The translations under genes were made by a program, and so were the position numbers. This document shows positions 34,216-47,000 of a stretch of DNA of 64,000 nucleotides, piece by piece. How positions within the stretch are numbered: position 1 is the first letter of the stretch; each line of letters starts with the position of its first letter. The notes under the pieces are model-generated. The model saw only the letters and a list, made by a program, of their open reading frames with translations. It did not search any database and was not told the DNA's origin. The stretch comes from Mesodorylaimus sp. YZB2_4 (taxonomy: Eukaryota; Nematoda; Enoplea; Dorylaimida; Dorylaimidae): assembly GCA_030248295.1 (NCBI GenBank), contig JASANH010000863.1, positions 1 to 64,000 on the forward strand, read 5' to 3'.

Positions 34216-36471
34216 TTAATCCGAAAGGTCCTCCTGAACCAAAGTTTCTCTGATTCTCTCCGAAGCTCTCACCGCCGCCGCCCGCACAGGACGATGCACA
34301 CTCGCCTCAGGAGGGACACCACCCTCATCTCGCTCTTCCGCAGCACCCAACCAAGGATCAGCATGGCTCTCCAAAGGATACAAATGAGCCAAGGATCGTG
34401 AGACCACATTGCCCGTAGGCAGCATGACTCGAGCGGACCGGATTTCCCCGTCAGAGTCAGCAATCAACTCAGTAACTCGCGCCAATCTCCACGATCCACG
34501 AGGACCGTCGTCATACACCAGCACCACATCACCAACAGAAGGCACGATAGAAGACCTCGAATGAGGCTGCCTCAGCTGACGCTGAGAGCGCTCACGTAAA
34601 CTAAGAAGATACTGATCGCGCCATTGCTTCCAGAACTCTTCCAAATGACGTTGGCCCTTTTTCCAATGCTCCAACAGCTTATCGGTCGAGGATACACCCT
34701 GCGCAAAATTAGGATCCTCCCTTTCTTGTGGATCCCAAGAAGGCGTACCCGTGGCAATGTTCCAGGACAAGAAATGCGCCGGAGTTAAGGCTTGGCCCGA
34801 CTGAATGTCCGCCCCCACATACGTGAGTGGACGCGAGTTGATCACCGCTTCGATCTCAATGACCACCGTCTGCAACTGGGTCAAGCTCAAGCACAATTTT
34901 CCGAAAGTTTTCCTCATACACTGCTTTACCAAACGCACGAGTCGTTCGTAGAACCCGCCGCGCCACGGTGCTCGCTCAGTGACAAAGTGCCACTTTATGC
35001 CCTGATCCCCAACATACGATTGTACAGAACGATCCCGCAGGACATCACCCCACAAATCCGTCACCGCAGCCTGAACCAGCCGAAATTGGGCGGCGTTATC
35101 AGACCAAATGGCAGTAGGCTTGCCTCGGCGAGCCATGAACCTCTGCAGCGACAAAAGAAACTCTTCTGCCGACATATTCACGACAACCTCCAAATGAATC
35201 GCCCGAGTAGCCAAGCAAGTAAACAAGCAAACCCAGACCTTGCCTAAATTCCGCACCGTCAGCGGACCCAGGTAGTCAAGACCAGTGAATGTGAACGCTG
35301 GAGAGGCAGTAACCCTGCATCTCGGATACGCGGGCATGGAGGGCACCTTATATGGGCCGCCATCCACACGTCTACACCTACCACACGATCGAACGTATTT
35401 AAAGACCTGAGATCGACCTGACGGAATCCAAAACTCCTTGCGAATCTCTGCCAGCGTATGCGCTACACCTACATGAAACAACTTCTCATGAAAACTCCGA
35501 ATAACCAACATCGTAAAGTACTCATTCTTAGGCAGTAGAATCGGAAATAACGCCCCCTCTGGCAACTCGGCGTTAGCCAGCCGGCCTCCACACCGCAATA
35601 ACCCATTTTTGTCAACCCACAGCTCGAACTCAGCCACCAGAGGATGCTTCTCACCCTTCTCTAGTGCTGCAAAGACACCCGCGAAATGCTTCCTTTGAAC
35701 ATACTTCACCCACTGAAGTTTTGCTAGCCAAAGATCAGCAGCCCCCAGTTGTGGCTCTACTGGCAGCTTACGTAGACGTTGAATAAACCGCCATGCCAAA
35801 GCCGTAACGCGCAAAAGCTTAGTGAGGGATGAAAATCGAGCAGACTCGATACCAAAAGGTGACTCGATGGCAACTTCAGGGGCAACAGCCGCTAGAGAAG
35901 GGGCAGTTTCCCGCTCCACTTTTTCCTCGGTCCCGCTGTCCACCTGACTAAGGAAGTCGGTAGAAGGCCACGAGGCAGCACCCGAGCACAACCACGAAGG
36001 GCCATGCCACCACAGCGGAGAACTCACCAAAACCCCGGCCGAAAGCCCACGAGAAGCCAAATCTGCTGGGTTCTCAGCCGTCGCAAGATACCGATACTCC
36101 AACCCACTAACTTTTTTGATCTCAGAAACGCGATTACGAACAAACACCGAAAGAGGCTTGACAGAGTTCAGCCAGTGCAGAACACACTGCGAGTCCGTCC
36201 ACAAGACTTTCTGAGTGACCTCAAGACCCAAACTAGCCTCAACAAACGAGATTGCCTTGCTACCAATGTGCATGGCCATCAACTCCAATCGTGGTAAAGT
36301 AAGAACTCGTAAAGGAGCCATTCTACTCTTGGCAAACACGAGATGGCTAACTAACTGTCCATCGCAGCGAAAAAGAAGATATACGCACGTTCCATATGCC
36401 TTCTGCGATGAATCACAAAAACAGTGCAAGGAGACCTGCCCGTCCGAGAAACCCAAATATCGAGGGAACAC
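34216..36471 (-). pseudogene. BEL/Pao RNase H, integrase and C-terminal domain
   Basis: 751 codons. RNase H begins with FCDSSQKAYG and includes LPRLELMAM and WTDSQCVLHW. The integrase zinc domain has HEKLFHVG and CGRCRR, and the core has TGLDYLGPL, IWSDNAAQF and WRGGFYERLV with the expected acidic residues. Near the C-terminus VGDVVLVYDDGPRGSW and LAHLYPLE form the small DNA-binding fold common in Pao integrases. The segment is intact within itself but cut off from RT by frame breaks upstream. Confidence 0.9.
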
Positions 36472-36894
36472 TAAATTCGAACCAGAACGAATATCCGCCA
36501 GAATTTTCTCCTACAGGGAGAACTGGTTATGAGATAGGACCTCATCCCAGCCGACTTTCAGCACCCACAGTTGCTGCAAGAACAGCTTTGCAACCAAGAA
36601 GACTGGGCTGGAAGACTGGAAGACTGAAGACTGGAAGAAAACAGACCCAATGGATCGAAGTACGATGCAATGAACTTCAAGACACTACGCTTCGTCAAAG
36701 GCGCGCTAGATATGAGACTCGTGGGAAGGACGACACCCAACGTGTCATCCTTTAACACCCAAGAATAACCTAGCACCGAAACAGCCTGATTCGTGACTCG
36801 ATCCTCAAGCGGTACAAAATCCAAGAAGGTAGCCGAGTTAGACGCCCATTCCCGCACATTCATCGAAGCAGATTCAAAAATGGACTTCGATTGC

Positions 36895-38316
36895 CTATAA
36901 AAAGCGATAGCCAACTCTTCCGATGAAAGTAATAATGTTATCAACGTAGATATTCCTCGAAATCAAATCCGCGATATCACTGCCCTCCTTAGCCAGGTGA
37001 TACTTTATGGTAGCCGCTAGCAGAAACGGACTAGACACAATGCCAAACGGAACGCGGGTAAATCGATAAGTAGCCAAATTATCCTCCACGGACAACACCT
37101 TTGGATTTTTCAACCAAAGAAAACGAGTGACATCCCTATCAGGGGGTTGCAAGCCCACCTGTAAAAACGCTTTCTCGATGTCAGAGACTAACCCGACCGA
37201 ATGCAACCGAAATCGAAGCAACAAGCTACAGACGTCTTCCAAAAAGACAGGGCCGCGCAATAAACAATCATTCAGGCTCGGAAGATCCTTCCGAGTCCTT
37301 GCAGAGCCATCATAGACAACTCTCAACTTCGTCGTAGCCTTGTGTGGCGTGATGACCGCATGGTGGGGCAGATAATGCTGCACAGGACCCAACACACTCG
37401 AGTCACCCACCTTCTCGATAATGCCACTCTCCAACTGAGTGTCAAGCACGGCCTGATAACGCTCAAAGAACGAAGGATCCTCCTTGTGACGCCGGACCAA
37501 GCTACTCAGTCTTCCCAACGAAAGTGCATAATTCAGAGGAAGGTCAACCGAACTGTCCTTCCAAGGCCAAGATACAAAATACCGACCATCACGAAATTCA
37601 ACCGTACTGTTGAACTGAGCTAAAGCCTCCTTATCCCCTGAGTCCTTCACGCGATCCTTGATACCCAACGTTTCCAAGTCCCATAACTTCGAAACATCCC
37701 AACGCTCACTGACCTCAGGGTCAGCAACAGAAAACGAAGGGAACGCGCACTCACTCAAAACTAGCTGCGACACGAACAGAGTAGTGATTGATTGTGGACA
37801 ACCCCCTTCCCTCGCCTGGCGACCCGTCAGGATCCAACCCAAACTAGAAGCCACCAAATACATGCCAGGCGACACCTCCACCTTTTGAGGTGAAATGAAG
37901 TCCCAGTAATAGTCACCACCAATCAACAACTCCAAATTCATGTCCTCCGCAGAGGAAGGCAACGTATCTGCCAAAGGCAAGGACTTGAACAAAGGACCTT
38001 GCAATTTCGTGACATCGATTGCTGAACGCTGCAAACTACCCGTGATATGCGGCACCACATTGACAGACAAAGTGGTATGAGAACCATCGAGTAAACGAAG
38101 ACGAACATCGACCAAAGCAGTATCGATCTCTCTAGCCGCACCTGCACCAAAGGTGTGGACAGAAATCTTCTGCGACCCCTTGGGCTTCAATCCCAAACGA
38201 CTCGCCAAACCCGAAGTGATGTAGGAGCGATGACTACCCCCATCAAGCAAAAGACGCACGTTGGCCGATCTCCACCCTGTCGGCGATTGCACTAAAGCAC
38301 GAGCCGTCTGCAACAA
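36895..38316 (-). pseudogene. BEL/Pao protease and reverse transcriptase
   Basis: 473 codons. LLLDGGSHRSYI is the aspartic protease active-site region; Gly stands where many families have Ser after Asp. Further on LRVVYDGSAR, LVSDIEKAFLQV (RT motif A) and YVDN (motif C) identify reverse transcriptase. The catalytic box is YVDN where YVDD is more usual. The frame is lost about 20 codons after it; the continuing RT connection region lies at 36558-36944 in another frame. Confidence 0.9.
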
Positions 38317-38581
38317 AACAGTGCCCCCCCCCCCCCGAGGACAACAACGAGCCTTCTAAAGTCCCAGAAACAAAACCCGATGCCTTCTCAGTAACCACAC
38401 TCACGAATTCTGGTGGCCTATCAAATTTCTGATAACAGAGACTACGATGGTGTCCTGTCTTCTTGCAATGACGACACGGGCGCATCGAGCGACACTTAGA
38501 CACCGAGTGACCCGACTGTAGACTGTAGACAAGAAAAGCATTTGCCCTTGGCTTTCTCCTTACGAGCGTCCACAGTGGCAA
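38243..38581 (-). pseudogene. BEL/Pao nucleocapsid zinc-knuckle segment
   Basis: CRHCKKTGHHRSLC is a CCHC-type knuckle. A CAFCKDSHWSEDC knuckle (in a shifted frame at about 38.61 kb) and a CFSCLQS start precede it. The 14-base C run at the end of this segment marks the frame break to protease. Confidence 0.75.
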
Positions 38582-38607
38582 AGCGCGTGCAGTCCTCCGA
38601 CCAATGA

Positions 38608-39765
38608 CTATCCTTGCAAAAGGCGCAGCTCGGGTTCCGACTCGCTGAACCCCGTTTCGCTGAAAGCACCAGCCGTCGCTGATGTCGACGAAGAGGAAGA
38701 TTCCTGTCTTGCCGACTGTTCACGAAATGAACCCTTTTGCTCCTTTGAACTACACGATGAGTCAGACCTCTGCTTCCCAGCCTGAGAACCCTCGACGGAT
38801 TCCCGAGCAATCAAATGACGCGAAATACTGGCGCGAAGAGACTGCACAGTCCACGCCGCCTCGGTGCGACTCTCTTCCAGACGCAACATAAATTCTGAAG
38901 GAAGTTTCGATCTGATGATGGACACCAGATAATTCCTGGAGATATCCTCCCCCAGCGCCTCTAACGAATTCAAATGCTGCTCGATAAGATCGAACAGAAC
39001 CCGCAACTTGTGCACCTGATTAGAAGCAGGAGATAAATCAGTCAACGCCCGAAAATGCGCGTCCACGACCTGCTGAGTGCGACCGAACCTCTCCTTGAGC
39101 ATACGCACAGCCACCACATAATTCTCAGTCGACAGACCTAACCCTGCAATAGCCCGCTTCGCGTCTCCAGTCAGCTGAGCACGCAAATAATTAAACTGGT
39201 CGATCGACTGAAGACTCGCATTATTATGCACGGAAGCCTCGAAGGAATCCCAGAATTCCCGCCATCGCATGAGATTCCCATCAAATTTAGCGAGTTCGAG
39301 TCGAGGCAACTTCACTGTCGCCCGACCACCGCCACCCTGCGCTCCATTCGTCACCGGAACCTCCCGACGCGCGGCCTGCTCCGCCAGTACACGAACCTCC
39401 TCCACCCGATGCCTATCGTCACGCTCCCGCTGTTTCTGATCGCGAATATCCTCCATAGCAGCATCCACCTCAGCCTTCATTTCATCCAGCTGATTCAAGA
39501 TAGCGCCGTCAGATAGAAGGAGATCATCAACGATTTTCTGGGCCGCCTCACTTGGTTCCTCCGCAGCCGCAACTAACTGAGCATGCAACCCACTGAAAGG
39601 ATCACCACGCTTATCCAAATTCTCACGATAGGTGCGAAGAACTCGATAGTGCGCATCGCGCTCCTGGGCGGTGTCAAAATGGACCGTCAGGTCAGGCGGG
39701 GAAGCCAAGGAATCAGTCAGAAACTTGCGAGCAGGACCCAAAGCTTTACGAATAGACCCAGACAT
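38608..39765 (-). pseudogene. BEL/Pao gag
   Basis: 385 codons starting MSGSIRKALG. It has a charged, helix-rich N-terminal half, then LPRLELAKFDGNLMRWREFW and FNYLRAQLTGDAKRAIAGL, the standard Pao-type gag core (retrotransposon peptidase-associated domain). Broken from the zinc knuckles by a frameshift near 38.6 kb. Confidence 0.88.
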
Positions 39766-41013
39766 GGCGGGAGTGTCGCAAGAACTATCTCAGCAAGGCT
39801 CACAAAAAAAATTTGAAACAAAGATTCGCCCGAAACCCCCTTCAAAAGAAGACACGACCCAAAAACCTGGTCAGGTCACAACGCAACCAAAACTAATAAA
39901 TCAAATGTATGTTTCTTATCTTGTATATTTTTTGATTATACTGTTTCTGGCAAATATTCACGAATCTATCACAAGCTAAAATGGGTTCTGACGCGATCAA
40001 AGTCAGGACTGAGATGCTGGGCGTGGCAGCAGCCAATACGCACCAGTTAGGTCCCCAAGGAACCTGTAAGAAAAAATGAATACACCAAGGCGGTGTCGAC
40101 TTGGCTGAGAGAACCCATTCGAGTAGACAGCAAATGAGCACCCAGTCGAGGATTGCTAGCGGACTCGTCGATGGCAGAAGCTATTAAATCAAGATCAGAG
40201 ACTTCCATAAATAGCCGCTAGATGTGTCAATCAGTGATCGAACGGGGGCCGTAAGCGGCACCTTTCAGAGCCAAGTGCGACATCTTGGCCGGAAAGCCTG
40301 AGGGGCCTTCCTGTACAGTAATTAGTCCAATACCCGCCCTCTACTCTCTAGTTAGACTAGAGGGCTTGTTAAAAACAGCAAAACGGATGACACGTATTTT
40401 ATTTCTCAGTCATTTTTTCTTGCCTCCGCCGAACTCGAAAAGCCAGTGCAAGATCAAAAAAACTAAGTGGCTTACTTCTGATTGGGCATTTATCAAGATT
40501 GGCAAGGAACGTCAAAATAATTGATTTTCTATTCACATACTTCCATCAAAATGATCGATTCCTTCCTAATCACTTTCCTAATCCCACTCTGTCAACATGT
40601 GGGTTTTTGAAACAAGGACTGATCGTGAGATTGAAGAACGAGCCGTTTAGCTATATATTGTAGTAATAACTAGTAAGTTGGATGCAGCAAAGCCGCACCT
40701 TTGAGTCAGTTTGATATGAACTGCATTTGAACAACATCTCACAAAAGAATCTAAAGTCAAAGTGACAGTGGAAAGTAAAAGCAAATATTTTTTTTAGCAC
40801 AGCCATCAGTCATTGCAGGCCATCATAAATCATACCCGCTTTAATCACCATGGGCGCTCACATTTTCAGCTCGAACGTTTTCGCTCTGCTCTTCTCCAAT
40901 TGGCGATGCCTTTTGTTTCGTTAGCGCTTCTTTCACAGCAGCATATTCCATCCATAATCTATAAAATGCAAAGCGGCTGCAACCAGAAATTTAGATTGTT
41001 TGAACAAAAGTAA
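39766..41013. other. No recognised gene
   Basis: Between the BEL gag and the 3' end of the TRPM gene. The part near gag may be element leader. No LTR copy was matched to 33-34 kb. No coding signal. Confidence 0.35.
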
Positions 41014-44000
41014 TTACAGGCTCTCTGGTTTCTTGCGATGGCCATAATTATGGTTCAAATTTGATGATTCTCTTTCCTCAAGCAATTTAAATCGAATGCT
41101 GTTTTCAAATGCTGATAAATACTCTTTGTAGACTTTTGGTCGATCTGGTCGTTCCTCAATCCCAGTGCACCCTAAAATGGGGCTAAAATTATACAGAAAA
41201 CTGTACAATAATTTTCTTGAACTGGACGTCTTACCAGTCCAACATGATCTTATGGAATAAATAAAGTACTCCAAGACATTCAGAGGAGGCGGCAAAAATG
41301 ACTTTTCTTCGTATTCTTTCACTAGGAAATACATGTAATAGCGCCATAATTGCTCGCTTTCATTTTGTACTTCTTCAAATATGTAACTAAAAATTAAGGT
41401 AATGCAGGAATCGAAATCGTTCCCACACGAGATTAGAATCCAGAATCAGGTGTCCAGATCAGACTTACGCGAAAGCTGCAATGAGCATATTGACCAACAA
41501 GATGGCCCCGATGAAGCAATAACCAGCCAACAGAAAAGGTGGTGGCCATCGACGCACTGCACAATCGATCGCGTCCAAATAAGTGACATTCGCACCCATG
41601 CAGTCAGGAATTTTCACTGCAAAACTCTAATGACCTGAACTCTCCACTTACAATGAATCCTGGCGTAGTGCAGGATGAGTGACGTCTCATCTCATGGACG
41701 CAGCGTCATTACGGTTTCGATGCAGCGGGGGTTGAGCAAAGATACTGAGCTCTTGGAATGAGCTCCAAAATAACTCATAAATAGAAGTGCTGATTCTTAT
41801 GAAAGCTACTATCTTGGGACCCACATCGGCTTAATTTTTATTTCTCTCAGGTGCCGCTCAAATATGTCCCCTTTGTGGGCCCATTTGAAATATTTTGGTG
41901 CTATGCCCCATTTACCTTGCTCCAATTCACTTTGTAATTCCCCAAATAATATCCACAACCCGTGATCAATTAATTCTCCAAAGATGCCATGGAAATAGGA
42001 TCGGTCAGGATGCAGCATGGACTGAGTAACGACACTGTACGAGAGAAGAATGATTGTCAGAACTCCGAAAAACATGGTTAGCTCCCACGCCTAAATTATA
42101 AATCGGCATATTTAGTGCTGATCGGCACTATATAAAAAGGTATACTGCAGCATTAGTCAAGTTTGCTCAGTTTTCTAAACTATCTTTATCAATTTCAATT
42201 CTAGGAAACTTCCTAAAAGAGCCAACATTTACAGCAAGTCCTGATTGCCCCGTCTGTTACTCCCAGCGCGCGGCTCCTGTGTAGCGATGGTTCGCGACCT
42301 ACAGTAAAACTTGGCGCTAGGAGGTTTCACTCAAGCATGCAGTATGCACAGTGCAGATCACACGGAATATACACGTTAACAGTAGACAGGTCACTTTTCA
42401 GTCCAGTGCAGTAGGTACATTGTTGGACACTTTTTCTAGTTTCTAATAGTATTGTACGAAAATTTACAAACGTCGACAGTTAAAAACCCAAGTTTTCGGC
42501 GGGAAAATACCTGTTCAAAGCCCCAAAGACACCTGCATTTGAATGTGCTTGACCGCCAAAAATATTGCGAGTATTTTCTGTAATCTCTTCGTCGCGCTGC
42601 AAGATCTGGCGGTTTTAATGGGTGAGTGTTTTTTATTTCCTAAATATTATGCACTTGAATCGGCCGGAGTGGCCGAAAAGAAACAATGGCCTAAAACGGT
42701 CGCTTGTCAGAAGGGGATATGGCCCAAATAGGTTGCTGGCCGCAATGGGTCGCTGGCTGAACCAAGATAGAACCCTTGAAAATGCCTGCCTTATATACAT
42801 TATCCTCTGTATTTCGGGCTTGACCTGACCTAACTCTGGTGTCTCCGCGACATACTAATACCGCTTAAAAATTGTAGCCCTGCTGACCTGTTTTCTTGGT
42901 CAGGTATACTGTACTCTAATGCTGTCACTAGATCCCGGATCGGGTCAGGAGCTTTCGGGTCGGGTCGGGTCGATTAAATTTCGGGTTGGATCGGGTCAAA
43001 ATCGGGTTGGGTCACTATTTTAAAAGATTGGCTCAAAAGGTTAAAAAATACAGCAATTTTGCAAGTTACTACTATTAGCAGCTACAGAAACCTTCTCAAA
43101 TTTGCGGAATCTGCTTCATGCACATGTATAGGGCCTTGCATTACCACGTTTCAATTCTGCGTAGCTATCAAGAATGTCAGACCAATTGTAAGCTGTGAGA
43201 ATGACCAATTTTTCTGAATAATTTTTGCATAAGGAATGGTCCGTTTGTGTGGAGGCACGATAGGATTGTCGGATGTGAGCAGTGTACGTAAAGCACGATT
43301 TCGCTGCTTCGGCTCATGCCCAAGATGCTCCGCAAAATTTTTTGAACTCCCACGAATTTCTGGTGGGATATTTGACACACATCCAACACAATGTCACGAG
43401 ATAAACCAGACCAGTGTTCCCTGCTAATCGAGGCAGGGTTCAAACTGCAAATGCGAAACCGCCTAGCACTGGAAATCAATTAGAAGATATACATTTAGGG
43501 CAGTATGAGGAGTTTATTGAATTGACCAGTATGGCAGCTGCAGACTCTGGCAAAGCAGTTTTCTCACTTACGAAACATTGGCTCGTCTTCGTTGCCCTTG
43601 GACCAGGCGAAATATGTGATTCGTGATGTCTCCATCGAAATATTTTCACACACTCACCTTTCCAGCAAAGTCACCGCATGTTCTGAGGATTTTGGCAAGG
43701 TTTTTATCTCAAGGCACTTCAGCTGCTTGTAACAAATTCGGGTCAACCCGACCCGAAACTTTGGGTCGGGTCGGGTCGGGCCGGGTTGAACCCGCCCTGA
43801 TCCGGGGACTAGCTGTGACACGATCAATTTCAAGGCCTAGTACCGTGCAGTGTCACTGCTGCTATGTATGCCTCCAACTGTACTTACCATGCGTTTCATC
43901 ATTACAACTTTAGGCCCCAAATAATGATGGGCATAATAAATTTTGAATAGGCGGAATACACAAAGGATAAAATTGATTGTTAGAATTAATCGCGCAACAG

Positions 44001-47000
44001 GGAATGCAAGAGGATAGAATCGTAAAATGAGTGCGACACATGTGAATAACGAGGCAAAAAATTCCAGGTGATTCCATACTGGCAATGAAGTGTAATTCCA
44101 CCAGCCTCGCCATTTTTCAATCAGCGTAGTCTCACGATAAGATACGACCTGATTTTTATAATTACAAACATCAATTTACGCCTATTGTATCTTTGAGGAA
44201 ACAATTTTCATCTTACTGTATAAATTTCTTCGCTTATAATTGCGTAAGTCCAAGCTTGAAGCAAGGCTTCGGAGATAGTAACGTGTGGTCGAAATGAGAA
44301 CAAGATGACGTAGCAGTAAAGCAGTAAATAGAGAATGTAGAAAAACTAAAATTAACTTGTGAAATCAGGTGCCAAAATCAATAAAAACCACCCACTCACA
44401 ATATGGTAGGTAAATTTTACACATGGTGCTGTATAAAATATTTTCAACTTCCTCCACCAAGGCAGGACCCCCTCATCGAACGGCAGCGTTTCTAGATCGA
44501 GCCACGACAGCTTTCGCATAGTTTCGATCTCTCCTGGACCTGATGGGCGATAACTTTGAATTGGCTTAACCAAATTTGACCTTTCTCCTTCTATTGCTTG
44601 TTTGGAAAGCGTTTTGTGGCTTGATGGCTGTGGAGTGTCGATTTCACACGTGCTGCCGAATGTCTGACTGTCATATGTTCCTCGCTCAACCATCGAGTCA
44701 TTACCTAGTTGCCCTGTCTGGTTGAATTTGCATCGAATAATTACAGGAATGATAGAAAATGTGTAAAAAATTATTTCTAGCCCTGAAGCATGAAAGCCTC
44801 TTTTCCAAGCGCTCCAAATGCAACGTTGGCTCGCTTCAGAAGCCAGAAATGCCTGAAAGGGGATAAAATATAAATGAACCAAAGTTTGTCCTGAAAATTC
44901 AAGCATTTACTTTATCTCCAGCCAAAGCCGCCAATTCCAAGCAGTTGACATTTCCCCATACAGATGATTTCCGATGCAGCAGTTCTGTCGCTTTTCTGGA
45001 ATTTTCTGAGAATGCTGTATTGATCAAATTGACTGCCAACGCTTCGAGGTCTCTAAAAAAATGATAACTGCAAAAATTACTGCCTAGAGCGCATCATGGA
45101 CCCCAGATTCTGGGTACCACTAACAGGAGACTCGGTGGGTGGGAGATATTATGCTAGAGGCCCAGTTAGCTCAGTCGGTAGAGCGTTAGGCTTTTAACCT
45201 AAATGTCGTGGGTTCGACCCCCACACTGGGCGATAGTTTTTTCAATTTCCTTGTCAATTTACTTTTTTAAAGCAGTGAATCGATTTCGTGCCACGATACT
45301 CCAGTCAATCGCGTGTTTTGCAATAGAATTACATACCAACGACCCAATGATGGCTGTAGTCAATGGTTCCTCACATTGTTCCCAAAAATATAAAGCCAGT
45401 GATTGTCTAAAAAGTAGTAACCTAATGATTTTTGCATGCAGATTTCTAGTCTCACTCACCTTCCTAGCAATACTGACCAAAGAAAAAGCTCTCGAAATGG
45501 CTGACTGAATGTCAGTTTTGCCAAATCACAATTCAGCGCATTTACGTATTCTGGATTACAAAATCGATGAGTCAATATTTTTAGCAGTTTGTGAACATCG
45601 ATTAAACGGAACTGATTTTCTTTCGTCATTTTATTCATGTGCACCACATGATGCAATAATGTTTCATGGGTTATCTGCAAATAATCGATATTTTTTACAT
45701 TGATTTCCAAATCACAAAGAATGCTCTTACTGTCCGATTGTATAATTTAGTCAATTCCAGCCCATTCAATCGTTGGCCCAAATCCAAGCCCCACTCGATG
45801 AAAAGTCGAGCGAAATCGAGCGAATCGTCAACCAAAGCTGACATAAAATATTCGCAAGTGCTGATTGCCTGTCTGGCCAGAGATGCATTGAGTAATGTGG
45901 TTTGGATCATCTCAACACTTTTCCACTTGAGGGCGAATTGCAGTCGCTCAGCTGGCCTCGACTTGCGGCATCGAAATAAGCAGAGTAAAATGGCTGAATC
46001 CAGCGTGTCGCCTCCATGTACATCAAAAATATACACCTGTAAAAATATGCAGAAAAGTAATTATCAATCTTTTGACAAACTCTAACAAACTTTTGTCTTT
46101 TTCTTGCAAATAGTTAATATATTCTCCACACAAATATTGATCACATTTTCAAGCTTCGGTTCATGAAAATCTTTGCTCGTTCGTCTTTCATCAACATTTT
46201 TAAAAGAAAATAGAGCCGTGCCGACCATGTCGAATAATAAATGACAAAATTCAGATATTTTTGACTCATTTGACGGATCTTTACTGAAAAAATCAAATTT
46301 GGTGACTGGTTACGAAAAGTTCAGGATTAGCCTTACATTGAACCAAATTTTCTACACGCTGCTGCAACGAGATCAGCAGCTCCTCCACTTCCATCACACA
46401 CTAATATTGGGAGATCACGAATCGCACTTTGAGCTGCCTGATTTATCGATTCGATTCGACCCTTGATTAGGACGCACACCACTGGAATTCCCAGTCCACT
46501 GAATTTGCCACGCCCTAAACTGAGATTTGAAACATTCGAGTGCTGAAAAATGGAACACTTTTCTCTGACCTTTTACTGGAAGAGAAATTTTCTTTTCTAA
46601 ATCAGCTCTGAAGACTGCGACTGAATTACGTTTAAAATCCAAATGTGACAGGCCATCGTCCACGAAAAGGAAGTGGGTGTGGTATCGATTCAATGAGGTT
46701 GCGCTGGCCGCGTAGGTCGTGTATTTGGCAATATGCAATTCCTTCATGAAAAATAAGGTCATGATGTAAAATACGGGGCCTTTTGTAGTCAGAGTATTTC
46801 CTTGATTGTGATTGATCGTGAGCTCCATAATTGATCACTTATTCCATGATACGTTTTCCCTGCTAAAGTCATCATAAAATCGGTCTAGGCGATCTCTGGT
46901 CCAGGATTGGTTCCACTTGCATTGTGCGATCGCACTTGTCGATATGCCGTGGTGCTGATCGTGAGGGTCACAGTAGGAATTCAGCATGCTGGACAGGTAA

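Larger units (their letters stand above)
34216..39765 (-). mobile_element. BEL/Pao LTR-type retrotransposon, degraded internal region
   Basis: On the minus strand the order is gag (39765-38608), zinc knuckles, aspartic protease, RT (38316-36895), RNase H and integrase (36471-34216), as in the Pao group. The reading frame breaks at least three times. One break is at a 14-base C run (about 38322-38335). One lies just after the RT catalytic box, near 36.93 kb. One is near 36.5-36.6 kb, beside a short tandem of GACTGGAA. No flanking LTR pair was found, and the 5' side turns AT-rich shortly after gag (about 39.9 kb), so the copy is probably 5' truncated. It cannot make its proteins as found. Confidence 0.92.

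Noticed and set aside
34792-35247. Plus-strand 151-aa frame and others at 36-38 kb
   Set aside because: Antisense shadows of the BEL/Pao integrase and RT segments; no independent coding evidence.
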